A DNA stretch of 64,000 bases from Haladaptatus sp. QDMS2 (GCF_029338295.1 NZ_CP119792.1:186001-250000), one strand, 5' to 3'; counted from the first letter of the stretch, positions 7,687-17,216 are shown. Notes: generated by a model from the letters alone, not told the origin. Numbers and translations are program-made.

Positions 7687-9816
7687 ATGGTCGAATTTAC
7701 TCGACGAAAGCTTATGGCGACATCCGTGGCCGCCGCACTCGGTGCGAGCGTCTCGGGTCTCGCAACCGCTGAGCCCTCCGACGACAAAAATACCCCCCAG
7801 GCACCGTTCGTAAAGGGAGAACTCAAACGGTTCTCCTCTACGGCATTCGGTGCGGAAGTGACCGGGCCATTCGTGTTTTCCGACGGGACCCCGCTGTACA
7901 GCCTCCAACACCCGAGTCCAGACAATCCAGCCCCGTACGATACGGCTGGGATTGGCTATTTCAAGGACTTCCAGTTCGAAATGGACGGGAACAACGACGA
8001 CTTCTCCGAAGTCTCGACCCCGCAGACGAACGAAGAACAGGGTCGCGTCCGCTCCGGAAACGGCGACTATACCTTCCTCGCGCAGGCTGGCGACGAAATC
8101 AACGGTGGTGCCGAACTCCTCGGGGTGACCCAGACGCCGGACGGGACGAACATCACCCAGGAGAATTTCGCGGGCACGCAGTACGGTGACCCAGCGACGA
8201 ATCCCGACTGTAACGAGTTCGTCGCAACGAACGACGCGGGCACCGAGGGCTACCTCTTTACGAACTGGGAAAACAGCCCAGGTAACGTCTCTCGCATTCC
8301 GCTCAGTCAGGCAGAAGACGGCTCCTGGGAAGCCGACCTGGACAACGCACTCAATGTCGCGAACACGGACGCGTTCCGCTCGATTGGCGGGACGCGCATC
8401 AACTGTTACGGCGACCTCTCGCCGTGGGACACGATGATTTCCGCAGAGGAGAACTACGCCCACCCACGCGTCAGCCTCACCGCGACGGTTGGCGACATCG
8501 TCGAGCAGGGGACGGGTAAGGGCCTCGTCGGGGCGAACCACTTCTGGAACCGCCCGAATCCGGGAAGTATCCAGGAGGCCGTAGACGGCTACTACGGCGA
8601 CGAGTCGTGGTTCGTGCAGGGTTACTGGGCGCTCTCGGGCGTCGAGTTCCTCGCCTACTATCTCGGCGCAGAAGCGCCAAGCGGTGCGGACGAAGAAGGC
8701 AACCCGACCGAACCAATCGGCGACGTCTACCCGAATCCGTATCGCTACGGCTACTTCGTAGACTTCCGCGAACCAGCGGCGGAGACGCCACAGCCGGTCA
8801 AGTACTACGTCATGGGACGGGCCGCCTGGGAAGCGCCCGACATTCAGACCGACGAGCGGACGGTGTACGGCTGTTCGGACGGCGACAGCAAGGGTATCTA
8901 CAAGTTCGTCGCAGACGAAGCGATTTCGAGCTACGACGACCCGATGGACATCTCCGGGACGCTCTACGCACCGAAGGTGACCAACGAAGAAGCTGCGAAG
9001 AAGAATCCACCGGCGGACGTGAACCTCGAAATCGAGTGGCTGGAACTCGGCTCTGCAACCAACGCCGAGGTAGAGGAGTGGATTGCCGCCTACGACGACG
9101 TCACGCAGGTCGAGTATCTCGAAACCCACGCCGAGACGGACTGGCAAGCGGACCTCGACGCGGCGCTCGAAGAGGCAGACCGCGAAGTCGTCGAAAACGG
9201 TAACCAGAACTATATCACGGACGAGGAGATTATCGAATGGGCCGACCAGTACGAGTCCGAAGGGCCCGCCGGCGTCGACGACGACCTCCGCATGGTTCCG
9301 TTCCTCGAACCCCGTGCCGCCGCGAAGGAAATCGGCGCGACCATCGAGTTCAACAAGGCAGAAGGCGTCGACAGCGTCGAAGGTGCAGGCCCCGGCGACT
9401 ACGTCTACTTCGCCATCTCCGAACTCAACGACGACCTCTCGAACGACGTGGGCGACGTCCAGTTAGAGCGCGTGGACGGCGGCGTCGTCTACCGCGCCAA
9501 ACTCGAAGACGACTATAACGTCTCCACGCTCGAACCGGTCATCGTCGGCCCCGACGGGAGCGACCCGGCTGCCATCGCCGACGACGCGCTCATCAACGTG
9601 GACAACGTCTACGTCATGGACGACGGCCGCGTCCTCTGCTGTGAGGACGCAGATCAGTTCGGTCGCTCGTACAGCAACGACTGCATGTACGTGTACGACC
9701 CGGACGACGGCCCAGGCAAGGGCAACGACGGGAATCCCGGCGAGGGCAATGGAGAGGACAACCCCGGCAACGGTCCGAAAGATGCCCGTGGCTGTGGGAA
9801 CGAAGACGACGAATAA
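7687..9816 (+). CDS. PhoX-type (DUF839) secreted phosphatase with Tat signal
   Basis: A protein of 709 aa from ATG 7687; a GTG six codons upstream is in frame, but the ATG puts the signal at the N-terminus. The Tat motif TRRKLMA (residues 5-11) precedes a hydrophobic alanine-rich stretch to about residue 28. PhoX-family blocks follow: INCYGDLSPWDTMISAEE, YGCSDGDSKGIYKF, and beta-propeller-like repeats rich in Asp that bind Ca and Fe in characterised PhoX. It should release phosphate from esters at the cell surface. The last 35 residues are a Gly/Asn/Asp/Pro tail (GKGNDGNPGEGNGEDNPG), probably a halophilic linker. There are few cysteines except a C-C pair near the end. Confidence 0.85.
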   Translation: MVEFTRRKLMATSVAAALGASVSGLATAEPSDDKNTPQAPFVKGELKRFSSTAFGAEVTGPFVFSDGTPLYSLQHPSPDNPAPYDTAGIGYFKDFQFEMDGNNDDFSEVSTPQTNEEQGRVRSGNGDYTFLAQAGDEINGGAELLGVTQTPDGTNITQENFAGTQYGDPATNPDCNEFVATNDAGTEGYLFTNWENSPGNVSRIPLSQAEDGSWEADLDNALNVANTDAFRSIGGTRINCYGDLSPWDTMISAEENYAHPRVSLTATVGDIVEQGTGKGLVGANHFWNRPNPGSIQEAVDGYYGDESWFVQGYWALSGVEFLAYYLGAEAPSGADEEGNPTEPIGDVYPNPYRYGYFVDFREPAAETPQPVKYYVMGRAAWEAPDIQTDERTVYGCSDGDSKGIYKFVADEAISSYDDPMDISGTLYAPKVTNEEAAKKNPPADVNLEIEWLELGSATNAEVEEWIAAYDDVTQVEYLETHAETDWQADLDAALEEADREVVENGNQNYITDEEIIEWADQYESEGPAGVDDDLRMVPFLEPRAAAKEIGATIEFNKAEGVDSVEGAGPGDYVYFAISELNDDLSNDVGDVQLERVDGGVVYRAKLEDDYNVSTLEPVIVGPDGSDPAAIADDALINVDNVYVMDDGRVLCCEDADQFGRSYSNDCMYVYDPDDGPGKGNDGNPGEGNGEDNPGNGPKDARGCGNEDDE

Positions 9817-10432
9817 ACCGCGGTAATCACGGTCACGGAGCGGCTCAGCGCCACCTATTTTTCGACCATTCACGTCCTCTCAGCGTTCAGAAGGGTCGGT
9901 ACCTTCGGAGTTGAGTTTGGAGAGTTTTGCCATCCAAAATATACCAGCCAGTTCGTATTTCAGATTTGATGCGGCACGGGCCATGCTTGGATGCCGAACG
10001 AGTTGGTTCATAACCGCCCAGACACGTTTGGCCCACAACTGGTTTTGACCGACACAGTCAGAAAATTGTTTGATTTTTATGATTGGCAATGTTTTGAGTG
10101 ATTGTGCATATCCACATCTACGGTAGCAAAAACGATCGTGGTCACGACAAAGGCGAGTCCGAGTGTTATCTTTATTCCGTTCGTTCTTAGGCAATTCTCC
10201 AAGTTATAATTTAGAAATTAAATTAATTAGTCTTTTTTCAAAATATTTGTTCGCAACCGATGACCGATTAGCAAGGAAACGATTGCATGAATGAGGTTGT
10301 CTGAAAATAAATAGTTTATATAACCAGTCTATAATTCAATAATTCAATTGTGGGCCACATCCCGCATCTGATGGGACCATGCGTGGGAGTTCCACCCAAG
10401 AGTTAATACCCGGACTCCGAGTTGTGTAGGCC
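9817..10432. other. AT-rich gene-poor spacer with a weak orphan ORF
   Basis: This stretch of 616 bp is visibly richer in A and T than its surroundings. A 104-codon frame on the minus strand (9880-10194) encodes a basic, Trp/Lys-containing product (AKRVWAVMNQLVRHPSMARAA). That is unlike the acidic proteins of this organism, so it may be a decayed mobile-element gene or not coding at all. No terminal repeats were found. The E1alpha promoter lies at its right edge. Confidence 0.4.
10402..10409 (+). promoter_or_regulatory. TATA-like element for the E1alpha/E1beta operon
   Basis: GTTAATAC is centred about 28 nt before ATG 10433, the spacing expected for a leaderless haloarchaeal transcript. Confidence 0.5.
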
Positions 10433-11569
10433 ATGAAGACGTGGGAAGAGCAGCGACCATCAGAAGATTTCGTTCAGCGATTGACGCCCGAGGGGACCGT
10501 AGTGGGAGACCCACCGATTCGAGATGCGGAACAGCTCCTCGCTTTCTACAGGACGATGGTCCTGACGCGAGCGTTCGAACAGCGTATGTTCAGCATGCAG
10601 CGGCGAGGAGAAATTAGTATCATCTCGCGGTCCTACGGCGAAGAGGCGGTCTCACTCGCAACGAGCGCCGCGCTCGAAGCGGGCGACTGGGTTTTCCCGA
10701 CGTATCGACAGGCTCCGGCATTCGTGTACTGGGGGACGCCGCTCGAACGACTGATTACCGGACTGATGGGTATCGAACCCGAAACCGTCGACGAGCACCT
10801 TCCAATTCCGGAGGGTGAGGAACCCGAGGTGAACTTCACGCCGGGGTACATCCCGCTCGGGGCGAACGTGACCAACGCCGTCGGGTCGGCGATGGCGGAC
10901 ACCTTCTGTGACCGAGACGTCGTCACGATGTCCTACATCGGCGACGGTTCGACCAGTCAAGGGGATTTCCACGACGCGCTCAACTTCGCGGGCGTCTTCG
11001 ACGCGCCCGCGGTCATCATCTGTCAGAACAACCAGTGGGCAATTTCGGTTCCTGCACACCGACAGACGGCCTCCGAGACGTTTGCACAGAAGGCAGACGC
11101 CTACGGGATTCCCCACGAACGAGTCGATGGCAACGACGTGTTCGCCGTCTACGAGAAGACGAAAGAAGCGGTCGACCGCGCGCGAAACGGTGGCGGACCG
11201 ACATTCATCGAGTGTGTCACCTACCGGATGGTTGAACACAACACCGCAGACGAAGAGAGCGTGTACCGCGACGAGCGCGAAGCCGCATACTGGGCGGAGC
11301 GCGACCCACTCGACAGACTGGAGACGTACCTCAGAAACGAGGGGGTCCTCGACGACGAAACCATCGCAAACATCGAGGCGGAAGTGGAGACAGAAATCGA
11401 CGCGGCGGTCGAGAATGCCCGCGAAGTCCCCGACTCCGACCCGATGCGGATGTTCGACAATCACCTCCACGGTGACTCCTGGAACGAGCGCAGACAGCGC
11501 GAAGAGTTACGTGCGGAGTTGAACGGCGAGAATCCGTTCCTCGACCGCGACGATGGAGGGTCGCGATGA
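10433..11569 (+). CDS. 2-oxoacid dehydrogenase E1 component, alpha subunit
   Basis: A protein of 378 aa of the PDH/BCKDH/acetoin-dehydrogenase E1alpha family. The ThDP motif starts at GDGSTSQGDFHDALNF (170-185) and ends at NNQWAIS (199-205). With E1beta it decarboxylates a 2-oxoacid and passes the acyl group to lipoyl-E2. E1beta follows with an ATGA overlap. No E2 or E3 gene is in the window, so either the complex uses a distant E2/E3 or the pair acts alone. Residues 21-40 and the YRQAPAFVYWG segment differ from typical E1alpha YRxHG, so substrate preference may differ. Confidence 0.92.
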   Translation: MKTWEEQRPSEDFVQRLTPEGTVVGDPPIRDAEQLLAFYRTMVLTRAFEQRMFSMQRRGEISIISRSYGEEAVSLATSAALEAGDWVFPTYRQAPAFVYWGTPLERLITGLMGIEPETVDEHLPIPEGEEPEVNFTPGYIPLGANVTNAVGSAMADTFCDRDVVTMSYIGDGSTSQGDFHDALNFAGVFDAPAVIICQNNQWAISVPAHRQTASETFAQKADAYGIPHERVDGNDVFAVYEKTKEAVDRARNGGGPTFIECVTYRMVEHNTADEESVYRDEREAAYWAERDPLDRLETYLRNEGVLDDETIANIEAEVETEIDAAVENAREVPDSDPMRMFDNHLHGDSWNERRQREELRAELNGENPFLDRDDGGSR

Positions 11570-12570
11570 GCACCGAACAGACGGCGGGTGAGTCCACAGA
11601 GGAGTTGAACATCGTCAGGGCGGTGACCCAGACGCTCCGCCAGGAGATGACTCGTGACGACTCCGTGCGGCTGCTCGGATACGACCTCGGTCCCATCGGC
11701 GGCGTGTATCGCGCGACGGAGGGACTTGTAGAAGAATTTGGCGAAGACCGCGTCATCGACACGCCGCTTTCGGAAAACGGCATTCTCGGGACCGCAGTCG
11801 GGATGGCGATGCGTGGCGAGCGCGTCGTCGCAGAAATTCAGTTCATGGGCTTTTTCTACCCCGCCTTCGGCCAGTTCATGTACACCCTGGCGAAGATGTA
11901 CGAACGAACCGGCGGCGGTATCGAGGTTCCCGTGACCATCCGAATGCCCTACGGCGGCGGCATCAAATCCGCGGAGTATCACTCTGAATCGACCGAGACG
12001 TTTCTCGTCCACACGCCGGGCGTCAGGGTCGTCTGTCCAAGCACACCGACGGAGACGAAGGGACTGCTCGCGGCGAGCATTCGCCACCCCGACCCGGTCG
12101 TCTTCCTCGAACCGAAGAAGATCTATCGCGGGGAGCCAGAACCGGTCCCCACGGGCGAGTTCACCCGGCCGCTCGACGAAGCCCGTATCGTCCGGGAAGG
12201 CGAGGATGTGACCGTGCTCACCTACGGCGCGATGGTACGACACGCTGAAACCGCCGCAGACCGCGTCGATGCGGACGTCGAAATCGTCGATCTGCGAACG
12301 CTGTCGCCGCTCGACGTTGAGACGATTCTCGCGTCGGTCAAGAAAACTGGACGGTGTGCGATTCTCCACGAGGCGCGACGGACGCTCGGACTCGGCGCGG
12401 AACTCTCCGCACTCGTAAACGAACACGCCATCGAGTATCTTGAAGCCCCTATCAAGCGAGCGACGGGGTTCGACGTGCACTTCCCGAGCAATCAGATAGA
12501 GGATGCCTACGTGCCGGGACCGGACCGGGCGACGAACGTCATCGAGGCGGTCGCAAACTACGAGTTCTGA
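11566..12570 (+). CDS. 2-oxoacid dehydrogenase E1 component, beta subunit
   Basis: A protein of 334 aa with the transketolase-like pyrimidine-binding domain first (EEFGEDRVIDTPLSENGILGTAVGMAMRG) and a C-terminal transketolase domain (LTYGAMVRHAETAA, VEIVDLRTLSPLD). It overlaps E1alpha by 4 bp, so the subunits are translated together. The FMGFFYPAFGQFMY segment is in the usual position of the FADFxxPAxDQI block of E1beta. The gene downstream is mannonate dehydratase, which suggests that the substrate 2-oxoacid arises from sugar-acid breakdown (inference). Confidence 0.92.
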   Translation: MSTEQTAGESTEELNIVRAVTQTLRQEMTRDDSVRLLGYDLGPIGGVYRATEGLVEEFGEDRVIDTPLSENGILGTAVGMAMRGERVVAEIQFMGFFYPAFGQFMYTLAKMYERTGGGIEVPVTIRMPYGGGIKSAEYHSESTETFLVHTPGVRVVCPSTPTETKGLLAASIRHPDPVVFLEPKKIYRGEPEPVPTGEFTRPLDEARIVREGEDVTVLTYGAMVRHAETAADRVDADVEIVDLRTLSPLDVETILASVKKTGRCAILHEARRTLGLGAELSALVNEHAIEYLEAPIKRATGFDVHFPSNQIEDAYVPGPDRATNVIEAVANYEF

Positions 12571-12603
12571 ACGGAGAGGCTGGCTGAGGGCCGACCGCCC
12601 TCC

Positions 12604-12611
12604 TTCTTTTT
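12604..12611 (+). promoter_or_regulatory. TATA-like / T-rich element between E1beta and uxuA
   Basis: TTCTTTTT lies 34 nt after the E1beta stop and about 25 nt before ATG 12632. It could serve both as terminator of the E1 operon and as promoter of a leaderless uxuA transcript. Confidence 0.45.
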
Positions 12612-12631
12612 GCCGCACTCACAGGTTATTT

Positions 12632-13606
12632 ATGACCGAACCGAGGTTAGAGCGTATGGTGCAACCTGCGCTAATCCTACCGCCGGAGCCGGACGAACGC
12701 TGGCAGCTCGCAAAGCAGATGGACGTCACGAAGGTGGTCATCCACCCGCTCGAAATCGGCGACGACAAAACCCACTGGTCGCACGACGACTTGCGGGGGC
12801 TGAAAAACTGGCTCGAAGATGCGGACCTCGAATTCAGCGTCCTCGAAGGGTCGGTTCCGATTTCAGACCGCGTCCGTCTCGGACAGGAGGGCCGCGACGA
12901 GGACATCGCCGAGTTCAAGGAGTTCCTACGAGATTGCGGTGAACTCGACATCCCGGTTGTATGTTACGATTGGATGGCGGGCGTGCGCTGGGCGCGAACA
13001 GAGGCCCACATCGAATCCCGAGGTGGGTCGTACGTAACGGGCTACGACAACGCGAAGATGCAGACCGACGAACCGACCGACGTCACCCACGACCAACTCT
13101 GGGAGGCGCTCACGTACTTCCTCGAAGAAGTCGTCCCAGTCGCGGAAGAAGCGGGCGTGAAACTCGGTCTGCACCCCGACGACCCACCGCGCGAATCGCT
13201 CCGTGGCACGCCACGAATCATCAACAGCGTCGAGGCGTACGACCGCGTTCTCGACATCTATGACAGCGAGCACAACGGCATCACGTTCTGCCAGGGGAAC
13301 TTCGCGGCGATGGGCGCAGATATTCCGGAGGCGATTCGACACTTCGGCGACCGTATCAACTTCGTTCATTTCCGCGACGTGGAGGGGGACGAAGACCGCT
13401 TCGTCGAAACCTGGCACGACGCAGGGCCGACGGACATGCTCGCGGCGATGCGGGCGTACCACGATATCGGCTTCGACGGGCCGATGCGGCCAGACCACGT
13501 CCCGACGATGGCTGGTGAGGACAACTCGAACCCCGGCTACCACACGCTTGGCCGACTTTTCGCCGTCGGCTACATGAAGGGGCTCATCGAGGCCGCTGAA
13601 GAATAG
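12632..13606 (+). CDS. uxuA: D-mannonate dehydratase (UxuA family)
   Basis: A protein of 324 aa from ATG 12632; ATG 12656 is an alternative. It is a TIM-barrel, xylose-isomerase-like dehydratase that converts D-mannonate to 2-keto-3-deoxygluconate with a divalent metal. Recognised UxuA blocks include VCYDWMAGVRWARTE, VKLGLHPDDPP (metal His), ITFCQGNFA, HFGDRINFVHFRDVEG and GFDGPMRPDHVPTMAGE near the end. It is shorter than E. coli UxuA (about 394 aa), as are many archaeal forms. It implies a glucuronate- or fructuronate-like route through mannonate. AT-rich gene-poor DNA follows. Confidence 0.9.
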   Translation: MTEPRLERMVQPALILPPEPDERWQLAKQMDVTKVVIHPLEIGDDKTHWSHDDLRGLKNWLEDADLEFSVLEGSVPISDRVRLGQEGRDEDIAEFKEFLRDCGELDIPVVCYDWMAGVRWARTEAHIESRGGSYVTGYDNAKMQTDEPTDVTHDQLWEALTYFLEEVVPVAEEAGVKLGLHPDDPPRESLRGTPRIINSVEAYDRVLDIYDSEHNGITFCQGNFAAMGADIPEAIRHFGDRINFVHFRDVEGDEDRFVETWHDAGPTDMLAAMRAYHDIGFDGPMRPDHVPTMAGEDNSNPGYHTLGRLFAVGYMKGLIEAAEE

Positions 13607-14401
13607 GCAGTCGCAACTGTCGAACGCAACAATTCCTAATCGTACCTTCGTTTCGAATCTACACACAGTAGACCGGGACGTACGTCCACTATCACTGAAC
13701 AAAATTCGTTCCCAAATCCTCGCGGTTTCGAAAAGAAAACCGTTAGCAACGCCATTCCAGTTGTCATTTTGTGTGACATGCGAGTTAAATTAGGACAGTC
13801 GATTAACTGATAGAGTACACTATCGGGACACTTGCATTCAGTATCACTGAACATCAGTTCACGTTTGACGGTTCCGTTAGTCCGTTCTGCCCACGGACCC
13901 CTCACCGTTTGAGTATCCTGTTGACACGTCTCGCGTCCCCTGGTTATATCGGAGAATCGTGGAGATAGCGCCACAGTTCTTTACACCCATATTGATGTAA
14001 ATCGGGTGGTGGGCAGTAGCTCCTAATTCCCACCAATTTCAGCTCAATGGCTGGAGGGAAACAGGTAGAATTCCACAGACAGAGCGGTTATGGACCGTCG
14101 CTCGGCACTCGAGACGGCCGTGTCCAGTGATAGCAAACGCGAGGTACTAGCCCACATGGCACATATATGGTCGACTACATGCTGTATGCCCACATTCATA
14201 GAAATATTATGCTTTAATGTAAACTAACTACGAGCCAATACGTAAAATACACTATTTTTCCCGTTCCGACTGTGTGAATCAGTTACTTGGTATTACGACC
14301 CACGAACGGTAACTTTCAATCTCTACTTGAGAGTGCATCGACGCTACGGGCACGAATCACAGGTGACTGCAAGCCATTTGTTTCCCGCTGATTGTACTCG
14401 G
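13607..14401. other. AT-rich gene-poor region, possible mobile-element scar
   Basis: A stretch of 795 bp with lower GC than its flanks and no convincing gene. A minus-strand frame (13636-13974, 112 codons) contains ERTNGTVKREL, vaguely like an integrase core, but the composition is not haloarchaeal. A 45-codon plus-strand frame at 14090-14227 starts plausibly (SDSKREVLAHMA) and then degenerates. TATCACTGAACA recurs directly near 13692 and 13844. With the AT-rich block at 9817-10432 it brackets the E1/uxuA genes. Confidence 0.35.
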
Positions 14402-15418
14402 TCAGGTCGGGTCGTTGACCGCGTTTTCCGGCGGCTCCCCTTCGAGCACTCGGCGCACATCACGGGCGGCCGTTCGTCGCTTCTCGTCGCTCGCTTCGAG
14501 GGAATACCACGCGACGTGCGGGGTGAGCACGACGTTGTCGAGGGTGCGAAGCGGCGACTCGAACGACGGGGCTTCGCCGTCGAATCGGTCGGGCGGCTCT
14601 TCGGGAAACACGTCGAGTGCGGCCCCTCGGATCGTCCCGGATTCGAGCGCGGCCACCAGTGCTTCCTCGTCCACGAGTCCCCCTCTGGCAACGTTCACGA
14701 ACAGCGCAGTGTCTTTCATGCGGTCGAACGCCGCCGCGTCGAAGAGCCCCCGCGTCTCGTCGACGAGGGGTGTGTGCGCGGAGACGATGTCAGCCACTTC
14801 GAGGACAGTTTCGAAAGATTCCTTCGCCACGTCCAGGTTGGCCATTTCGACCGCATCCACATATGGGTCGGTTGCCACCACCTCCATGCCGAACGCCTGC
14901 GCTTTCTCCGCGACGAGGCGCGCAATCTTTCCGAACCCGACGAGGCCGAGCGTTCGCCCGTGAAAGCGGTGTACCGTCGCCGACGTGGTCCGGCGGTTCC
15001 ATCGACCCTCTCGCAGAGTTGTCGCGTAGTCAAGAAGATTGCGTTCGAGTGCCAGCACCAGCAACATCGCGTGCTCTGACACTTCGTGTTCGCAGTAACT
15101 CGGCACGTTCAGGACGTACATCCCGTTACGCGTCGCGGCTTCGACGGCAATCTCGTCCACGCCGATACCACAACGAGCGACGACGCGACAGCCAGTGAGG
15201 CCGTCGATGGCGGCTTCGGTGTAGGATGCGCTGAGCAAGCGGTCGAGAACGGCATCCACACCGGCGAGTTTCTCCGGGATGTCTGCAGAGCGCTGAATAT
15301 CGACGGGGCGGAACGTCACGTCCATGCCGGCGAATACGGTTTCCTCGATGGACGTATCGAAGGTACTGCCGGCTGTCAGGCCGATGGTAAACGAGTCGGG
15401 CATCGTGTATGCTTTCAC
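14402..15418 (-). CDS. CtBP-like D-2-hydroxyacid dehydrogenase
   Basis: A protein of 338 aa (ATG 15403 would remove five residues). The NAD motif is GFGKIA near residue 161, and catalytic residues are R245 (NVARGGL), E274 (FPEEPP) and H301 (TPHVAWYS). The GIGVDEI and NVPSYCEHEVSEHA blocks and the Trp after the catalytic His match the CtBP/phosphoglycerate-dehydrogenase-like branch. It reduces a 2-oxoacid or oxidises a 2-hydroxyacid with NAD(P). It is divergent from the ThDP enzyme with an 88-bp shared upstream region, suggesting co-regulation. It is a paralogue of 35313-36299. Confidence 0.9.
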   Translation of the reverse strand: MKAYTMPDSFTIGLTAGSTFDTSIEETVFAGMDVTFRPVDIQRSADIPEKLAGVDAVLDRLLSASYTEAAIDGLTGCRVVARCGIGVDEIAVEAATRNGMYVLNVPSYCEHEVSEHAMLLVLALERNLLDYATTLREGRWNRRTTSATVHRFHGRTLGLVGFGKIARLVAEKAQAFGMEVVATDPYVDAVEMANLDVAKESFETVLEVADIVSAHTPLVDETRGLFDAAAFDRMKDTALFVNVARGGLVDEEALVAALESGTIRGAALDVFPEEPPDRFDGEAPSFESPLRTLDNVVLTPHVAWYSLEASDEKRRTAARDVRRVLEGEPPENAVNDPT

Positions 15419-15506
15419 AACGAGGCTGTTTAACTATGCCCCGAACCGAAAGCCGCGGGCGTCGCCGAGAGAAAGGACTAACCCCCATCGGATTGCAGTG
15501 GGTGTC

Positions 15507-17183
15507 ATGACCGACACGAACGATACGATGCGAGGCGGCGAATACGTCTACGACGCGCTCGTCGAGGCGGGTATCGACCTGCTGGTCGGACTGCCGGGGA
15601 CCCAGACGCTTCCGCTCGACCGAACGGTGGTCGAACGCGACGAGATGGACTACGTGATGGCCCGCCACGAGACGGCGATTCCACACATCGCCTGGGGCTA
15701 CTACGAGTCGAGCGGTCGGGTGGCGGCGACGCTCACCGTCCCGGGGCCGGGCGACACGAACGCGATGCACGGCCTGAAAAACGCGATGAACGACTGTGTC
15801 CCCATCCTCCACGTCTCCGCGGACGTGAACCCCGAAGACCGGGGCAAGAGTCCCATCCACGAGATCGAGGCTGACACCTTCGACAACGTCGTCAAAGAGA
15901 ACATCAGCGTCGAACGTCCCCTCGACTTGCCCGCGAAGGTGGCCCGAGGCATCGAAATCGCCCTCGAACCGCCGACCGGCCCGGTTCGACTCGGCATTTC
16001 GAGTCGCGTCCTCGACGAGTCGTTCGCCGCGCCCGCCGCGACGGTCAGCCCAGAGCGCACAACCTTCGAGCTAGAAGGAGAGATAGACCACGCGGTGACC
16101 ATGCTCGCAGACGCCGACCGACCGGTCATCTACGTCGGCGGCGGTGCTCGTCGCTCCCCAGGCGGCCGAGCAGTGGTCGCCGACCTCGCCGATGCGCTCT
16201 CCGCGCCCGTGGTCGCCTCGTACAAGGGTAAGGGCGTATTTCCGGAAGACGACCCGCGATTCCTCGGCGTCACGGGGTCGCACCTGCCTGCGGGGGCACG
16301 TCGCGTCCTCGACCGCGCCGACGTGGTGCTCGCCCTCGGCACGAACTTCGACGGCGTGACCACCGCCCACTGGTCGGTGTCGATGGGCGAACAGCTGATT
16401 CACGTCAATCTCGACCCCGACGCCATCGACGCCGCCTACGAGGCCGACGTACCACTCGTCGCGGACGTGGCAAAGGCGGGCGAGACCATCCTCGCCGGGC
16501 TCGGCGAAACCAACGGCTGGGACGGGGCGGCGGTCGCATCCGCGGTTAGAGACGAGTACATGGATTCCCTCGAAGAACGCGGCCTGCTCTCCGAGGAAGC
16601 CCCGCTAGCCACGCCGGCGGTGCTCACCTCGGTTCGGGACATCGTGGCCCGAGACGCGATCGTCACCACCGACGTCGGCGGGTTCCGCCTCTGGTCGAAG
16701 CAGGTGTTCGAGACGTACCATCCCGACCGGTACGTCACCGCCGGGTCGTGGGCGGGGATGGGTGTTGGACTTCCCGCCGCAATCGGCGCAAGCCTCGGAA
16801 ATCCCGACAAGCCAGTCGTCTGTCTCACGGGCGACGGCGGCCTGATGATGTGCATCCACGAACTCCACACCGCGGCTGAGTACGACCTCGACGTGACCGT
16901 CATCGTCTCGAACAACGCGGATTACGGCATCATCAGCAAGTCCCCGAAAATCGAGCAGTACACCGACGGCCACCAGTTCACGTGGCGGTCGCCCGACTTC
17001 GCGACCGTCGCCGAAGGCTTCGGCTGTCGAGGCACTCGCGTCGAGACGCTCGCAGAACTCGAAGCAGCAGTCGACGAGGCCGTGGGTCGGAACGGTCCGG
17101 ACCTCATCGACGTGGGCATTCGAACCGACGAACCCTCTGCGGTGGACGGTGCGGAGTACGACTCGACGGTCGAACTGCCCTGA
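15507..17183 (+). CDS. ThDP-dependent enzyme of the acetolactate synthase / 2-oxoacid decarboxylase family
   Basis: A protein of 558 aa from ATG 15507; a longer in-frame extension overlaps the divergent gene and is unlikely. Its order is an N-terminal pyrimidine domain with catalytic glutamate E55 (RHETAI), a central domain (PVIYVGGGARRS, 206-217), and a C-terminal pyrophosphate domain with GDGG (442-445) and NN (469-470) binding Mg-ThDP. The length fits acetolactate synthase large subunits, benzoylformate decarboxylase or sulfoacetaldehyde-type enzymes. No regulatory small subunit is nearby, which argues against amino-acid biosynthesis. In this context it probably ligates or decarboxylates a 2-oxoacid from sugar-acid breakdown; the substrate is unknown. 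Confidence 0.85.
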   Translation: MTDTNDTMRGGEYVYDALVEAGIDLLVGLPGTQTLPLDRTVVERDEMDYVMARHETAIPHIAWGYYESSGRVAATLTVPGPGDTNAMHGLKNAMNDCVPILHVSADVNPEDRGKSPIHEIEADTFDNVVKENISVERPLDLPAKVARGIEIALEPPTGPVRLGISSRVLDESFAAPAATVSPERTTFELEGEIDHAVTMLADADRPVIYVGGGARRSPGGRAVVADLADALSAPVVASYKGKGVFPEDDPRFLGVTGSHLPAGARRVLDRADVVLALGTNFDGVTTAHWSVSMGEQLIHVNLDPDAIDAAYEADVPLVADVAKAGETILAGLGETNGWDGAAVASAVRDEYMDSLEERGLLSEEAPLATPAVLTSVRDIVARDAIVTTDVGGFRLWSKQVFETYHPDRYVTAGSWAGMGVGLPAAIGASLGNPDKPVVCLTGDGGLMMCIHELHTAAEYDLDVTVIVSNNADYGIISKSPKIEQYTDGHQFTWRSPDFATVAEGFGCRGTRVETLAELEAAVDEAVGRNGPDLIDVGIRTDEPSAVDGAEYDSTVELP

Positions 17184-17216
17184 AAAATAGGTGGGTTCTC
17201 TTTCGATTCGCCGCGC

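Noticed and set aside
9880-10194. 104-codon frame on the minus strand as a real gene
   Set aside because: The product is basic with many Lys, Trp and Cys, unlike all nearby proteins, and lies in AT-rich DNA with no promoter or family match; kept only as a possible remnant.
13636-13974. 112-codon frame with an integrase-like ERTNGTVKREL
   Set aside because: Too short, wrong composition and no terminal repeats; the resemblance could be chance.
14090-14227. 45-codon frame that begins like a helix-turn-helix protein
   Set aside because: Degenerates after about 20 residues and ends in AT-rich sequence; at most a fragment.
15324-15506. N-terminal extension of the ThDP enzyme
   Set aside because: It overlaps the coding start of the divergent dehydrogenase and lacks similarity to the family; ATG 15507 gives the expected N-terminus.
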